The notes: generated by a model from the letters alone, not told the origin. Positions 7,637-14,868 are shown, counted from the stretch's first letter. The stretch is DNA of 19,754 bases from an uncultured Clostridia bacterium (GCA_937906945.1 CALCUE010000056.1:1-19754); one strand, 5' to 3'. Translations and numbers: made by a program.

Positions 7637-7690
7637 GAAATTAAATTGATATAGTACAAAGAATAGAACAATAATAAAGGAGGATCAATC

Positions 7691-7792
7691 ATGATAGTCG
7701 CTTCCACTTTTTCCGCGGGCAGCGTCTGGATCGTCGGCGCTATTGTCGCTGTTGTGGCTATTGCCGTGGCTGTTCTGATCAAAAAGAAGTAA
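7691..7792 (+). CDS. Small membrane peptide 1 at the head of citDEF
   Basis: A 33-residue open reading frame with an excellent ribosome binding site (AAAGGAGG, about 8 nt before ATG). The peptide has a short polar start containing STFSAG, one continuous hydrophobic helix of about 20 residues rich in Val, Ala and Ile, and ends in LIKKK, so it should span the membrane once with the lysines inside. The next gene, 7810-7914, encodes a clear paralogue: both share STFSAG near the start and AVLIKKK at the end. I do not recognise the family. Its position as first gene of the citrate lyase operon suggests a link to citrate metabolism, perhaps as a tiny subunit of a membrane complex, but this is inference. 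It is too short for most gene finders. Confidence 0.8.
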   Translation: MIVASTFSAGSVWIVGAIVAVVAIAVAVLIKKK

Positions 7793-7809
7793 TAAAGGAG
7801 GAAAAAACG

Positions 7810-7914
7810 ATGATATTCGGTTCTACTTTTTCCGCGGGCAATATCGGGATCGTCGCGGTCATCGTCGCCGCGGCAGCCGTTTTGGCGGCGGTTCTGATCA
7901 AAAAGAAGAAATAA
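7810..7914 (+). CDS. Small membrane peptide 2, paralogue of peptide 1
   Basis: A 34-residue open reading frame, 17 bp after the first peptide gene, again with AAAGGAGG at proper spacing (about 9 nt). It keeps the frame-specific pattern M-I-x-x-STFSAG, a Val/Ala/Ile helix and a terminal LIKKKK, while several middle residues and many third codon positions differ. This fits an older duplication under selection for protein sequence rather than a recent DNA copy. Eleven bp downstream citD begins, with its own GGAG site. The peptide is smaller than the gamma subunits of oxaloacetate decarboxylase that I know, and no decarboxylase beta subunit lies nearby. The function is unknown. Confidence 0.8.
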   Translation: MIFGSTFSAGNIGIVAVIVAAAAVLAAVLIKKKK

Positions 7915-7925
7915 GGAGAGTAACG

Positions 7926-8198
7926 ATGACGAAGATCGTGAGAAAAGCGTCGGCGGGAACGCTGGAATCCAGCGACGCTCTGGTGGAGATCGTTCCGGCG
8001 GCGGATCTTTCGCTGGAGCTTTCCTCCCTTGTGATGGAGCGGTTCGGCAAGGCCATTGAAAAGACGGCGAGGGACGAGCTTTCCCGCCTCGGGGTCGAAA
8101 AAGCCGTGGTGAGAATTTCCGACCGGGGCGCTTTGGACTGCGTACTGAGAGCCCGGATCGAAGCCGCCGTCCTTCGGGCTAAGGAGGAGGAATTATGA
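7926..8198 (+). CDS. citD: Citrate lyase acyl carrier protein (gamma subunit)
   Basis: A 90-residue CitD. The motif AGTLESSD at residues 10-17 contains Ser15, which corresponds to the serine that carries the 2'-(5''-phosphoribosyl)-3'-dephospho-CoA group in Klebsiella CitD. The C-terminal GALDCVLRARIEAAVLRA is typical of the family. The carrier swings the acetyl or citryl group between the CitF and CitE active sites. Its start is preceded by AAGGAG, and its stop overlaps the citE start as ATGA (8195-8198), indicating coupled translation and fixed stoichiometry. Its prosthetic group should be made and attached by the citXG product encoded on the other arm. Confidence 0.97.
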   Translation: MTKIVRKASAGTLESSDALVEIVPAADLSLELSSLVMERFGKAIEKTARDELSRLGVEKAVVRISDRGALDCVLRARIEAAVLRAKEEEL

Positions 8199-9076
8199 GA
8201 AGAAGCCTTCTTTTTCTGCCGGGAAACACGCCCAATATGCTCATCAACGGCGGCACCCTGCGCGCGGACGCTGTTATTTTGGATTTAGAGGATTCCGTCG
8301 CGCCGACGGAAAAGGACGCCGCGCGGCTTTTGGTGCGAAACGCCCTTCAAACGCTGGATTTCGGCTGTGAGACCGTTGTCCGGATCAATTTTCCGGAGAG
8401 CGAATTCGGCGAAAAGGACCTTGCGACCATCGTTCCCTGCGCGCCGGATATTCTGATGCCGCCGAAATCGGCCACCGCCGAGGGCATCCGGCGGTTGGAT
8501 AAAAAAATGACCGAACTGGAAGAGAAAAACGGTCTTCCCGTCGGAAAAATAAAACTCATTCCCCTCATCGAGACGGCCCTCGGCGTGGAAAACGCCTTTT
8601 CCATCGCCACGGCGTCGCCGAGAGTGGTGGGAATTTTCCTCGGGGGCGAGGATCTTTCCGCCGATCTTCGGTGCCGCCGCACCAAAAGCGGCGAGGAAAT
8701 TCTCTATGCCAGAGGAAGAATGGTCATGGCGGCCAGAGCCGCCGGTGTGGAAGTTTATGACACGCCCTTCACCGACGCTTACGACGACGAGGGACTTATT
8801 GCCGACGCGAAATTCGCCAAAAGCCTCGGTTTCTCGGGGAAAGCGGCGGTGGCGCCGCGGCACGTTGCCGCTATCAACGAAATTTTCAGCCCGACGAAGG
8901 CGGAAGTCGCCTATGCCGAAGAGGTGTTGGCGGCCATCGCCGAAGGCGAGCGCCTTGGAAAAGGCGTCGTTTCCCTGCGGGGCAAAATGATCGACCCGCC
9001 CATTGTGGAGCGGGCGAAACAGACGCTGGAGGCGGCGAAAGCCATGGGAAAGCGGGGCGGTTTCGGTGGAGAATAA
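8195..9076 (+). CDS. citE: Citrate lyase beta subunit (citryl-CoA/ACP lyase)
   Basis: A 293-residue TIM-barrel enzyme of the HpcH/HpaI-CitE family. It carries RRSLLFLPGN at the start, ADAVILDLEDSVAP at about 24-37 (acidic metal-binding residues), an IPLIETALGV segment near 121-130 and FLGGEDLSADL near 148-158. It cleaves the citryl-ACP thioester to oxaloacetate and acetyl-ACP. Similar family members act on malyl-CoA or other substrates, but the placement between citD and citF makes citrate lyase clear. AAGGAGGAG precedes the start, which overlaps citD by 4 bp. Confidence 0.96.
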   Translation: MRRSLLFLPGNTPNMLINGGTLRADAVILDLEDSVAPTEKDAARLLVRNALQTLDFGCETVVRINFPESEFGEKDLATIVPCAPDILMPPKSATAEGIRRLDKKMTELEEKNGLPVGKIKLIPLIETALGVENAFSIATASPRVVGIFLGGEDLSADLRCRRTKSGEEILYARGRMVMAARAAGVEVYDTPFTDAYDDEGLIADAKFAKSLGFSGKAAVAPRHVAAINEIFSPTKAEVAYAEEVLAAIAEGERLGKGVVSLRGKMIDPPIVERAKQTLEAAKAMGKRGGFGGE

Positions 9077-9077
9077 A

Positions 9078-10469
9078 GTGGTGAAAAGCCTTCGGGACGC
9101 CATTCTGGCGTCCGGTCTTTCCGACGGGATGACCGTTTCGTTCCACCACCACCTGCGAAACGGCGACTTTGTGCTCAACCGGGTGATGGGAGAAATCGCC
9201 TCCCTCGGGATCAAAAACCTCACCCTCAACGCCAGTTCCCTTTTCGACACGCATCGACCCCTTTTGGAGCACATCAGAAACGGCGTCGTGACGGAAATTT
9301 ATACGGACTATATGGCCGGCGGCCTCGGCGAAGCCATATCCGCCGGAATTTTGGAAAAACCGGTGAAATTCATGACCCATGGCGGACGACCCGCCGCCAT
9401 TCTTTCCGGGAAGACCCCCATTGACGTGGCGTTCATCGCCGCGCCGCAAGCGGACCAATTCGGGAACGCCACCGGAAAATTCGGAAAAAGCGCCTGCGGA
9501 AGCCTCGGCTACGCCTTTGCCGACGCCGAAAAGGCGAAAAAGGTCGTCGTTATCACCGACGAACTGGTGGAAAAACTGGACGATGTTTCCATTCCCGGCG
9601 AGCGGGTGGATTTTGTGGTTTCGGTGGACGAGATCGGCGACCCCAAAGGGATCGTTTCCGGCACCACCGCCATCACAAGGGACCCGGTGGGTCTTGTGAT
9701 GGCGAAGGACGCCGCCGACGTGATCCGGTTTTCCGGTCTTCTCAAGGACGGTTTCAATTTTCAGACCGGAGCGGGCGGCGCTTCTCTTGCCGCCGCGCAG
9801 TTTTTACGGGAAATTATGAAAGAGGAAAAAATCGAGGGCGGCTACGGTCTCGGCGGCATCACCGGAACGCTGGTGGATATGCTGAGCGAGGGGCTTTTCC
9901 GGGAACTTCGGGACGTGCAGTGCTTTGACCTCAAGGCGGTGGAATCCATTGGGAAAAATCCCCGCCACCGGGAGATTTCCGCTTTTGAATACGCTTCGCC
10001 CGACAACCCCGCCGCCGCCGTCAACGGTCTTGACGTGGTGATTCTGGGCGCGACGGAAGTGGACACGAACTTTAACGTCAACGTGCACACCGATTCCGTC
10101 GGCGCCATTATGGGCGGTTCCGGCGGTCACAGCGATACCGCCGCCGGCGCGAAGCTTTCGATGATCGTGGCGCCCCTTTTCAGGGCCCGTCAGCCCATCA
10201 TCACCGACCGGGTGACCTGCGTTTCCACCCCGGGAAACGATATCGACGTTCTGGTGACGCAGTACGGCATCGCCGTCAACCCGAAGGATCGGGAATTGGC
10301 CGAGCGCCTTTCGGACGCCGGGCTTCCCGTCTGTTCCATCGAATCGCTCAAGGAGAAAGCGGAGCGCCTCACCGGCGTTCCCGCCCCTCTTTCCCACGGA
10401 AAACGGATCGTGGCGGAGGTTTGGGACCGAAGCGGCAATTTGCAGGACGTCATTTACGGGAAAGAATAA
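9078..10469 (+). CDS. citF: Citrate lyase alpha subunit (citrate:acetyl-ACP transferase)
   Basis: A CitF of about 463 residues. It exchanges the acetyl group on the carrier protein for citrate, giving citryl-ACP. Family hallmarks are DGMTVSFHHHLRNGD near the start, LLEHIRNGVVTEIYT, GNATGKFGKSACGSLGYA, FQTGAGGASLA, GGITGTLVDM and a late DTNFNVNVHTDSVGAIMGGSGG. The start is uncertain: GTG at 9078 or 9081 has GGAG at 9068-9071, while GTG at 9066 would add MENK, overlap citE and have only a poor site. The reading frame is open further upstream, but that part lies within citE and does not look like CitF. The protein is shorter at the N-terminus than the roughly 500-residue enterobacterial form. 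No terminator with a T-run follows. Confidence 0.95.
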   Translation: MVKSLRDAILASGLSDGMTVSFHHHLRNGDFVLNRVMGEIASLGIKNLTLNASSLFDTHRPLLEHIRNGVVTEIYTDYMAGGLGEAISAGILEKPVKFMTHGGRPAAILSGKTPIDVAFIAAPQADQFGNATGKFGKSACGSLGYAFADAEKAKKVVVITDELVEKLDDVSIPGERVDFVVSVDEIGDPKGIVSGTTAITRDPVGLVMAKDAADVIRFSGLLKDGFNFQTGAGGASLAAAQFLREIMKEEKIEGGYGLGGITGTLVDMLSEGLFRELRDVQCFDLKAVESIGKNPRHREISAFEYASPDNPAAAVNGLDVVILGATEVDTNFNVNVHTDSVGAIMGGSGGHSDTAAGAKLSMIVAPLFRARQPIITDRVTCVSTPGNDIDVLVTQYGIAVNPKDRELAERLSDAGLPVCSIESLKEKAERLTGVPAPLSHGKRIVAEVWDRSGNLQDVIYGKE

Positions 10470-10507
10470 AGTTTTTGCTGTGATTCTGGGAAAATGGGAG
10501 CATTCTA

Positions 10508-10716
10508 AGCCTCCCGACCGGAGGGAGGTGGCATTTTCGGCTTTGCCGAAAATGCCGAAAGGAGCCCGGCGACCAACGATAAAATCGGATGAAACGTCGG
10601 ATAAACGGAACATAAAAAAACTGCCTCTGTCTTTTCGTTTCTGCGAACCGTTTCCCTGGTCGCCAATCTCCCTCCGTCTCGCTGTCGCTCGACAGCTCCC
10701 TCTCGGAGGGAGCCTC
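10508..10716. repeat. Inverted pair of REP-like repeats in the 334-bp citF-fumarase gap
   Basis: The left unit (10508-10575) runs forward from AGCCTCCC to GGCGACCA. The right unit (10657-10716) runs in reverse from TGGTCGCC to GGAGGGAGCCT. They bracket about 80 bp of unassigned sequence. The left unit contains a perfect 12-bp stem with a 3-nt loop (10530-10541 with 10545-10556); the right unit matches copy 1 at the window start. Paired inverted copies resemble REPIN arrangements. The remaining gap (10470-10507 and 10717-10790) shows no gene and no convincing promoter. The downstream genes may therefore depend on read-through from citF. Confidence 0.75.
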
Positions 10717-10803
10717 TATGCGCCGCCGGCGCTTCGCGCCGAAGCGAAATATTTCCCAACCGGGGAAAACGAAAAAATATGTTATCCGTAAAGGAGGAAT
10801 CCC

Positions 10804-11643
10804 ATGCGTGAAATAGAGGCTTCGGCGATCGCCGAAGCGGTGGCGAAGCTTTGCGTTGACGCCAACATCCGGCTGCCGGAAGACGTGCGGCGCTGCCTCG
10901 CCGAAAAAAGCGAAGAGGAGCCATGGGCTCCGGCCAAAGAGATTTTGGAGCGCATCACCGAAAATTACGGCATCGCCGAGACGGAAGAAATTCCGATCTG
11001 CCAGGACACCGGCGTCGCCTGCGTCTTTCTGGAGATCGGGCAGGACGTGCATATTACCGGCGATCTGACCGAAGCGGTCAACGAGGGCGTCCGCCGGGGT
11101 TACGGCGAGGGCTTTCTCCGGAAATCCGTCGTTCGGGACCCGCTCGACAGGGTCAACACCGGCGACAACACCCCGGCCATGCTTTATACCGAACTGGTGC
11201 CCGGTGAGCACGTCAAAATCACCGTCGCGCCCAAAGGCTTCGGCAGCGAAAACATGAGCCGCCTTACGATGCTCAAACCTTCCGACGGCGTTTCGGGTGT
11301 CAAAGCCTTCGTGCTCAAAACGGTGGAGGAAGCGGGTCCCAACCCCTGTCCGCCCATTATCGTCGGCGTCGGGATCGGCGGTACCTTCGACAAAGCGGCG
11401 CTTTTAGCGAAAAAGGCCCTTTTGCGGGAAACGGGGAAACCGAGCGAAAAACCCTTTTACGCGAACCTCGAACGGGAGCTTTTGAAAGAGATCAACGCCC
11501 TCGGCATTGGGCCGCAGGGTTTCGGCGGAAAAACGACGGCGCTGGCGGTGCATATCGAATCCATGCCCACCCATATCGCCGGGCTTCCGGTGGCGGTGAA
11601 CCTCAACTGCCACGTGGCGAGACACAAAACGGAGGTGCTTTGA
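10804..11643 (+). CDS. Class I fumarate hydratase (or tartrate dehydratase), alpha subunit
   Basis: A 279-residue iron-sulfur subunit of the two-subunit class I hydro-lyases. Cys66 (in PICQDTG), Cys182 (in NPCPP) and Cys269 (in NLNCHVARH) are the expected ligands of a [4Fe-4S] cluster, and GFGSENMSRL (146-155) is a family signature. The enzyme adds or removes water between fumarate and malate; the TtdAB tartrate dehydratases are close relatives and cannot be ruled out from the sequence. Next to citrate lyase, a fumarase that takes oxaloacetate-derived malate to fumarate is the simpler reading. AAAGGAGG precedes the ATG. The beta subunit gene starts at the very next base after the stop. Confidence 0.93.
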   Translation: MREIEASAIAEAVAKLCVDANIRLPEDVRRCLAEKSEEEPWAPAKEILERITENYGIAETEEIPICQDTGVACVFLEIGQDVHITGDLTEAVNEGVRRGYGEGFLRKSVVRDPLDRVNTGDNTPAMLYTELVPGEHVKITVAPKGFGSENMSRLTMLKPSDGVSGVKAFVLKTVEEAGPNPCPPIIVGVGIGGTFDKAALLAKKALLRETGKPSEKPFYANLERELLKEINALGIGPQGFGGKTTALAVHIESMPTHIAGLPVAVNLNCHVARHKTEVL

Positions 11644-12216
11644 GTGACGAAAAAAATAACCGTGCCCCTTTCGCCGGAAACGGCGAGGACGCTTCACAGC
11701 GGCGATTCGGTGCTTCTTTCCGGCGTCATTTATACGGCGAGGGACGCCGCCCATAAGCGGCTCTGTGAACTTCTGGAGGCGGGGAAACCCCTGCCCATCG
11801 ACCTTCAGAACGCCGTCATCTATTACGTCGGCCCGACGCCGGCAAAAGACGGACGACCCATCGGCTCCGCCGGTCCGACGACGGCCTACCGCATGGACGC
11901 CTACGCGCCGAAACTGATCGAAGCCGGCGTGACCGGCATGATCGGCAAAGGAAAACGAAGCGGAAACGTCGTTGAGGCTATGAAACAGCACGGCGCCGTC
12001 TATTTCGGCGCCATCGGCGGTGCCGGCGCTCTTTTGAGCCATTGTGTCCAAAAGGCGGAGATCGTCGCCTATGAGGACCTTGGCGCCGAGGCCATTCGGC
12101 GGCTCGAAGTCGTCGATCTTCCGGTGACGGTCGTCATCGACGCGGAGGGAAACGACCTTTATGAAAGTGGACAGAAAGCCTATCGGCTTTGGGAGGCAAA
12201 AAGTGACGACCTATAA
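11644..12216 (+). CDS. Class I fumarate hydratase (or tartrate dehydratase), beta subunit
   Basis: A 190-residue partner of the preceding alpha subunit, matching the C-terminal domain of single-chain class I fumarases. It carries GDSVLLSGVIYTARDAAHKR (about 20-39), YYVGPTPAKDGRPIGSAGPT (about 60-79) and GMIGKGKRS (about 98-106). The start is GTG, directly after the alpha stop TGA, with GGAGGTG a few bases upstream, so the subunits are translationally coupled. The 3' end overlaps the start of the GntR gene. Assignment to fumarate rather than tartrate has the same uncertainty as for the alpha subunit. Confidence 0.92.
   Translation: MTKKITVPLSPETARTLHSGDSVLLSGVIYTARDAAHKRLCELLEAGKPLPIDLQNAVIYYVGPTPAKDGRPIGSAGPTTAYRMDAYAPKLIEAGVTGMIGKGKRSGNVVEAMKQHGAVYFGAIGGAGALLSHCVQKAEIVAYEDLGAEAIRRLEVVDLPVTVVIDAEGNDLYESGQKAYRLWEAKSDDL
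12191..12196 (+). promoter_or_regulatory. Ribosome binding site fixing the GntR start
   Basis: GGGAGG, 6 nt before GTG at 12203. The in-frame ATG at 12161 has no comparable site and would add 14 residues not seen in GntR proteins, so the GTG is preferred. Confidence 0.75.
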
Positions 12217-13183
12217 AGTGGACAGCGAAAGCGACATTCCGATCTATCAGCAGCTTTCGGACAGGATCGCTTCGGATATCAAAAGCGGCGTTCTGAAGCC
12301 CGGGGACAAGCTTCCCACGGTGCGGGATCTGGCCGAGGAACTATGTCTTGCCAAAGGAACGATCAAACGGGCCTATGACGAGCTTTGCCGGGAGGATCTG
12401 GTCGAAATGACCCAGGGACGGGGGACTTTTGTCCGCTATCGCCCCATGAACAGCAAAAGCCGGAAAGAGCGGGCGATGGCCGCCATCGACCAGATGCTTG
12501 AGACGCTGCGGGAACTTTCCCTTTCGCCGGAAGAAATGCGGATCTTCGTGGAATTGAAGCTTCGGGAGTGCCTTCAGCACGGAAACCGGGTCCGGATCGG
12601 TTTTGTGGAGTGCAGTCCGGAAATTTTAGGGCAGATCGCCGACCGGCTGAGGGAGTATCCGCAGATCGAGGTCAGTCCTTATCTTCTGGAGGACATTTTG
12701 CGCTACCCTTATAAAATTGCCGACGACACGGACCTTGTCATCACCTCGGCGACCCATGCCGCCGCTTTGGAGGAAGCGCTGCCGAACAGCAAAAATCTGG
12801 TCAAAATGGCGCTGGCCATGCGGCCCCAGTGTGTGCGGAACATCGCCCAGCTGAACGAAAACGCCAAAGTCGGCGTCTGTTGTCGAAGCGAACGGTTTTT
12901 CGAGCTTCTTTCGGAGGTCATGAAAAGCTATACCGCCGCCGCCGTTCCGAAAGCCGCCTTTTTCTTCGGGCAGGGCGATTTGGCGGCCTATCTGGAGGAA
13001 AAGGACGCCGTCCTTGTTCCGGCGAACTACGAGAATTTCTGTTCGGTGAAGGAAGTTTCCCTTCTGGAAAAATTCTCCGCCCGGCACATCCTTGTGCTCT
13101 GTTCCTATCAGGCGGACCAGGGGTCGCTTTATTATCTGGACGAGCGGCTGCAGGCGGTGTTGGAAAAGCGGAAGCTGAAATAA
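12203..13183 (+). CDS. GntR-family transcriptional regulator
   Basis: A protein of about 326 residues. Residues 10-80 form the GntR winged helix: DIPIYQQLSDRIASDIKSGV, then GDKLPTVRDLAEEL and KGTIKRAYDELCREDLVEMT, ending in QGRGTFV. The remaining 240 residues form a larger effector domain (IRIGFVECSPEILGQIADRL...) not of the short FadR/HutC type; it has alternating beta-alpha segments that look like a periplasmic-binding-protein-like fold, though I cannot name the ligand. The gene overlaps the fumarase beta gene by 14 bp and so belongs to the right-hand arm of the citrate locus. The likely role is control of the divergent cit promoters at 7556-7636 in response to citrate or a dicarboxylate; this is inferred from location only. 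Confidence 0.9.
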   Translation: MTTYKVDSESDIPIYQQLSDRIASDIKSGVLKPGDKLPTVRDLAEELCLAKGTIKRAYDELCREDLVEMTQGRGTFVRYRPMNSKSRKERAMAAIDQMLETLRELSLSPEEMRIFVELKLRECLQHGNRVRIGFVECSPEILGQIADRLREYPQIEVSPYLLEDILRYPYKIADDTDLVITSATHAAALEEALPNSKNLVKMALAMRPQCVRNIAQLNENAKVGVCCRSERFFELLSEVMKSYTAAAVPKAAFFFGQGDLAAYLEEKDAVLVPANYENFCSVKEVSLLEKFSARHILVLCSYQADQGSLYYLDERLQAVLEKRKLK

Positions 13184-13255
13184 GGAAATATGGAAGTCTC
13201 CTTCGTCAGAGAGGTAGATGGGGGCTGTATAAACTTAATTTCGTTCAAAAACAGT

Positions 13256-13465
13256 TGTCATCGCGAGGAGCCGCAAAGCGGCGACGTGGCAATCGTATCC
13301 CCGACGATGGGAATAAAAAGATTCCCACGGTCAAATATTCTCCCCTCTTGCGGTGCCCAAAATCGGCGGACACGGCATTCGCCGTTGCCGATTTTGACCG
13401 CGGCGCCAAGCCTTGCTCGCTGGTTCGTCCACAGGACGCGCTCGCAAGCCTTGCCCGGAATGACA
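13256..13465 (+). repeat. 210-bp dispersed element with TGTCAT/ATGACA ends
   Basis: The element starts TGTCATCGCGAGGAG and ends CCGGAATGACA, so its ends are inverted copies. GTGGCAATC near the left end is answered by GATTCCCAC further in. Its first 110 bp match 19646-19754, including an identical stretch of about 50 bp that ends at the window edge. It holds no plausible gene: the reading frames through it have no ribosome sites and no family features. This fits a non-autonomous MITE or a bacterial interspersed repeat. It fills part of the 668-bp gap between the GntR gene and the secreted protein gene. Confidence 0.8.
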
Positions 13466-13801
13466 GAAGAAGGTGGAAGCCTTTTTGTTTCCACCCCATC
13501 TCTTTTGAGACCAAAAGAGACGGTGTGGACGGGAGAGAAAAGTCCCGGGAAAACCGGGTTTTTTCCCGGACCCTTTTTGACCGTCTTTCCCGTTTGCTGC
13601 CGCAAACCGGTTTTCCAAACAAGGACAACCGCGGCAGGAATAAAAAGAGCGAAAGGCGAACGCTATAGGATCAAGGCGAAAGCAAGGTACAAACAATATC
13701 ATGGCGCTCCCGCGCCGAAGCCACAGAGAAAACTCGATCTATTCCTAAAAGTTGCCCTCGGTGCAGAAGGCGGCGTTTCACGCCGCCGGTGCTCCCGCAC
13801 C
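13466..13801. other. Non-coding, hairpin-rich remainder of the gap
   Basis: No gene is supported here. Several stem-loops are visible: GGTGGAA/TTTCCACC around 13470-13496, TCTCTTTTG/CAAAAGAGA-type pairing around 13500-13522, CCCGGG pairing around 13544-13575, and GGCGGCG/CGCCGCC around 13769-13787. Their density suggests further repeat-derived DNA or a structured RNA, but nothing matches an RNA family I know. Confidence 0.5.
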
Positions 13802-13836
13802 AAAAAACAGCACCCCCAACCGGGGGTGCTGTTTTT
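13802..13836. terminator. Bidirectional intrinsic terminator
   Basis: A stem of about 15 bp (13802-13817 with 13822-13836) around CAGCACCCCC/GGGGGTGCTG, with T-runs on both strands. It mainly serves the minus-strand gene that ends at 13852, and it would also stop plus-strand transcripts coming from the GntR operon. Confidence 0.9.
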
Positions 13837-13851
13837 GCTATAAATTATAAA

Positions 13852-14682
13852 TTATTCGTTCTCTCCGCTCACCGGTACGGGCTTTTTCTTCCCGATCAGA
13901 AGACCGGCGACAAGACCGATGGCAAGACCGGCGACACCGACAAGAACGGCAAGGCTGCCTTCCGAAAAAGCGGAACCGGTCATGGGCGGGTTTTCTTTCG
14001 TAAGATCAATGACCGCGCCGCATTCTTTACATTCATAGACGCCGTCCGTTTTCTGTCCGCAGACGGTGCAGGCGAAACTGTGTCCCTCCAGTTCGCACTG
14101 GCTCTTGCCGCAATTTAGGCACACGTGGTTTCCTCCGTACTGGTGTCCTTCGGCTTCGCAGTGGGTCTGACCGCATTTGGGACAGACGTTGCTGCGCCCG
14201 TCAAAAGCGTGACCGTCTCTGCCGCAGTTCGTAAAATAGACCGTGACGCTGTCAAAGGGAACGGAAATGCGTCCGTTCGTAAAGGCAAAATCCCGGGCAT
14301 CGACGTCAATTACCGCGACGTCTCCCGTGGTTGTAAGACCGAGCGATTCCGGAACTTTCGTGCCGCTGCTGACGCCGACGTCATAATAAAGGTTGCCGTA
14401 GAAACAGACGTGGGCCTCGACATGGGTGATATGGACGTTGTTGTCACGGGCGGTGATCTTGAGCGGATAGGCTTCCAAGCCGCCTTCCCATCCTCCGTGT
14501 GAAATAAAAGGGGAGCTCAAAGTAAAATATTGACCTTCTACCGTCGTATAGGTCCCGTCGCAGGTAAAGGTCTCGGTAAATTCCGTATAGGGGGACGAGG
14601 ATTGGAGACTTGCCAACGCCGTGGTGCCCATGACCGAAAGGAGCAGAAAAGCGGCGAGAAGCAGGCTGAGTATTTTTTTCAT
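13852..14682 (-). CDS. Secreted Cys-rich zinc-ribbon-like protein with a sorting-signal-like C-terminus
   Basis: A 276-residue protein I cannot assign to a family. Residues 1-24 are a clear signal peptide (KKILSLLLAAFLLLS...ALA). Residues 25-150 form a beta-rich domain. Residues 152-222 hold repeated Cys motifs: C-x3-GH followed by CPKCG, C-x3-GH followed by CLNCG, C-x3-GH followed by CTVCG, then CKECG. These look like small zinc ribbons, unusual outside the cytoplasm. Then come NPPMTG (231-236), a hydrophobic segment (243-264) and GKKK, the layout of a sortase signal with a non-canonical PMTG, followed by a polar tail (PVPVSGENE). Without sortase it would still be membrane-anchored. GGGAGG precedes the ATG. 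It is a single-gene unit with its own promoter (14758-14786) and terminator (13802-13836). Confidence 0.85.
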   Translation of the reverse strand: MKKILSLLLAAFLLLSVMGTTALASLQSSSPYTEFTETFTCDGTYTTVEGQYFTLSSPFISHGGWEGGLEAYPLKITARDNNVHITHVEAHVCFYGNLYYDVGVSSGTKVPESLGLTTTGDVAVIDVDARDFAFTNGRISVPFDSVTVYFTNCGRDGHAFDGRSNVCPKCGQTHCEAEGHQYGGNHVCLNCGKSQCELEGHSFACTVCGQKTDGVYECKECGAVIDLTKENPPMTGSAFSEGSLAVLVGVAGLAIGLVAGLLIGKKKPVPVSGENE

Positions 14683-14706
14683 GTGGTTTTCCTCCCTGAA
14701 AAGTTC

Positions 14707-14730
14707 TTTCCTTCGTATATACGAAGGAAA
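14707..14730. promoter_or_regulatory. 24-bp perfect palindrome in the leader of the secreted protein gene
   Basis: TTTCCTTCGTAT followed directly by its exact reverse complement, centred between 14718 and 14719. It lies 27 bp downstream of the predicted -10 box and 24 bp upstream of the start codon. It could be an operator for a dimeric repressor or an RNA hairpin near the ribosome site. A T-run after the stem is missing on the minus strand, so it is not a terminator. Confidence 0.7.
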
Positions 14731-14757
14731 AGCGAAAAAGAACAGCGCTTTTTTCCT

Positions 14758-14786
14758 ATTATATTACATAAAACGGGGAATGGCAA
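14758..14786 (-). promoter_or_regulatory. Promoter for the secreted protein gene
   Basis: On the minus strand, a -35 box TTGCCA (14781-14786), a 17-bp spacer and a consensus -10 box TATAAT (14758-14763), giving a leader of about 70 nt. Confidence 0.8.
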
Positions 14787-14831
14787 GACACCGGCCTTTT
14801 CGCCGCTTATCTGCCATGTTGGAATATTTTC

Positions 14832-14868
14832 AAAAAACCGCCGGAAAGGGATCATCCCTTCCGGCGGT
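14832..14868 (-). terminator. Terminator after the two double-glycine peptide genes
   Basis: A stem of about 14 bp, ACCGCCGGAAGGGA-type pairing (14837-14851 with 14855-14868), followed on the minus strand by TTTTTTG. It ends the transcript of the genes at 15166-15357 and 14895-15131. Confidence 0.88.

Noticed and set aside
9003..9065. N-terminal extension of citF to the ATG at 9003
   Set aside because: The added residues are Arg/Trp-rich and lie within citE in another frame, unlike any CitF N-terminus; GTG starts at 9066-9081 fit better.
8285..9274. 329-codon minus-strand frame opposite citE and citF
   Set aside because: It runs across two real genes on the other strand and has no start signal or recognisable motif.
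10530..10556. Strong hairpin after citF considered as a terminator
   Set aside because: The 12-bp stem is part of a REP-like repeat and is followed by AAAGGAGC rather than a T-run, so it is unlikely to end transcription by itself.
9804..10613. 269-codon minus-strand frame opposite the citF end
   Set aside because: Antisense of citF continuing into the REP-like repeat; no ribosome site and no family pattern.
13256..13465. Possible CRISPR or tRNA-like structure in the repeat region
   Set aside because: There are no regularly spaced direct repeats with unique spacers and no cloverleaf; the pattern is that of an element with inverted ends.
12829..13843. Overlapping open frames across the GntR 3' end and the repeat region
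   Set aside because: They use other frames of the GntR gene and then run through the dispersed element and hairpins; Arg/Lys/Ser-rich translations without domains.
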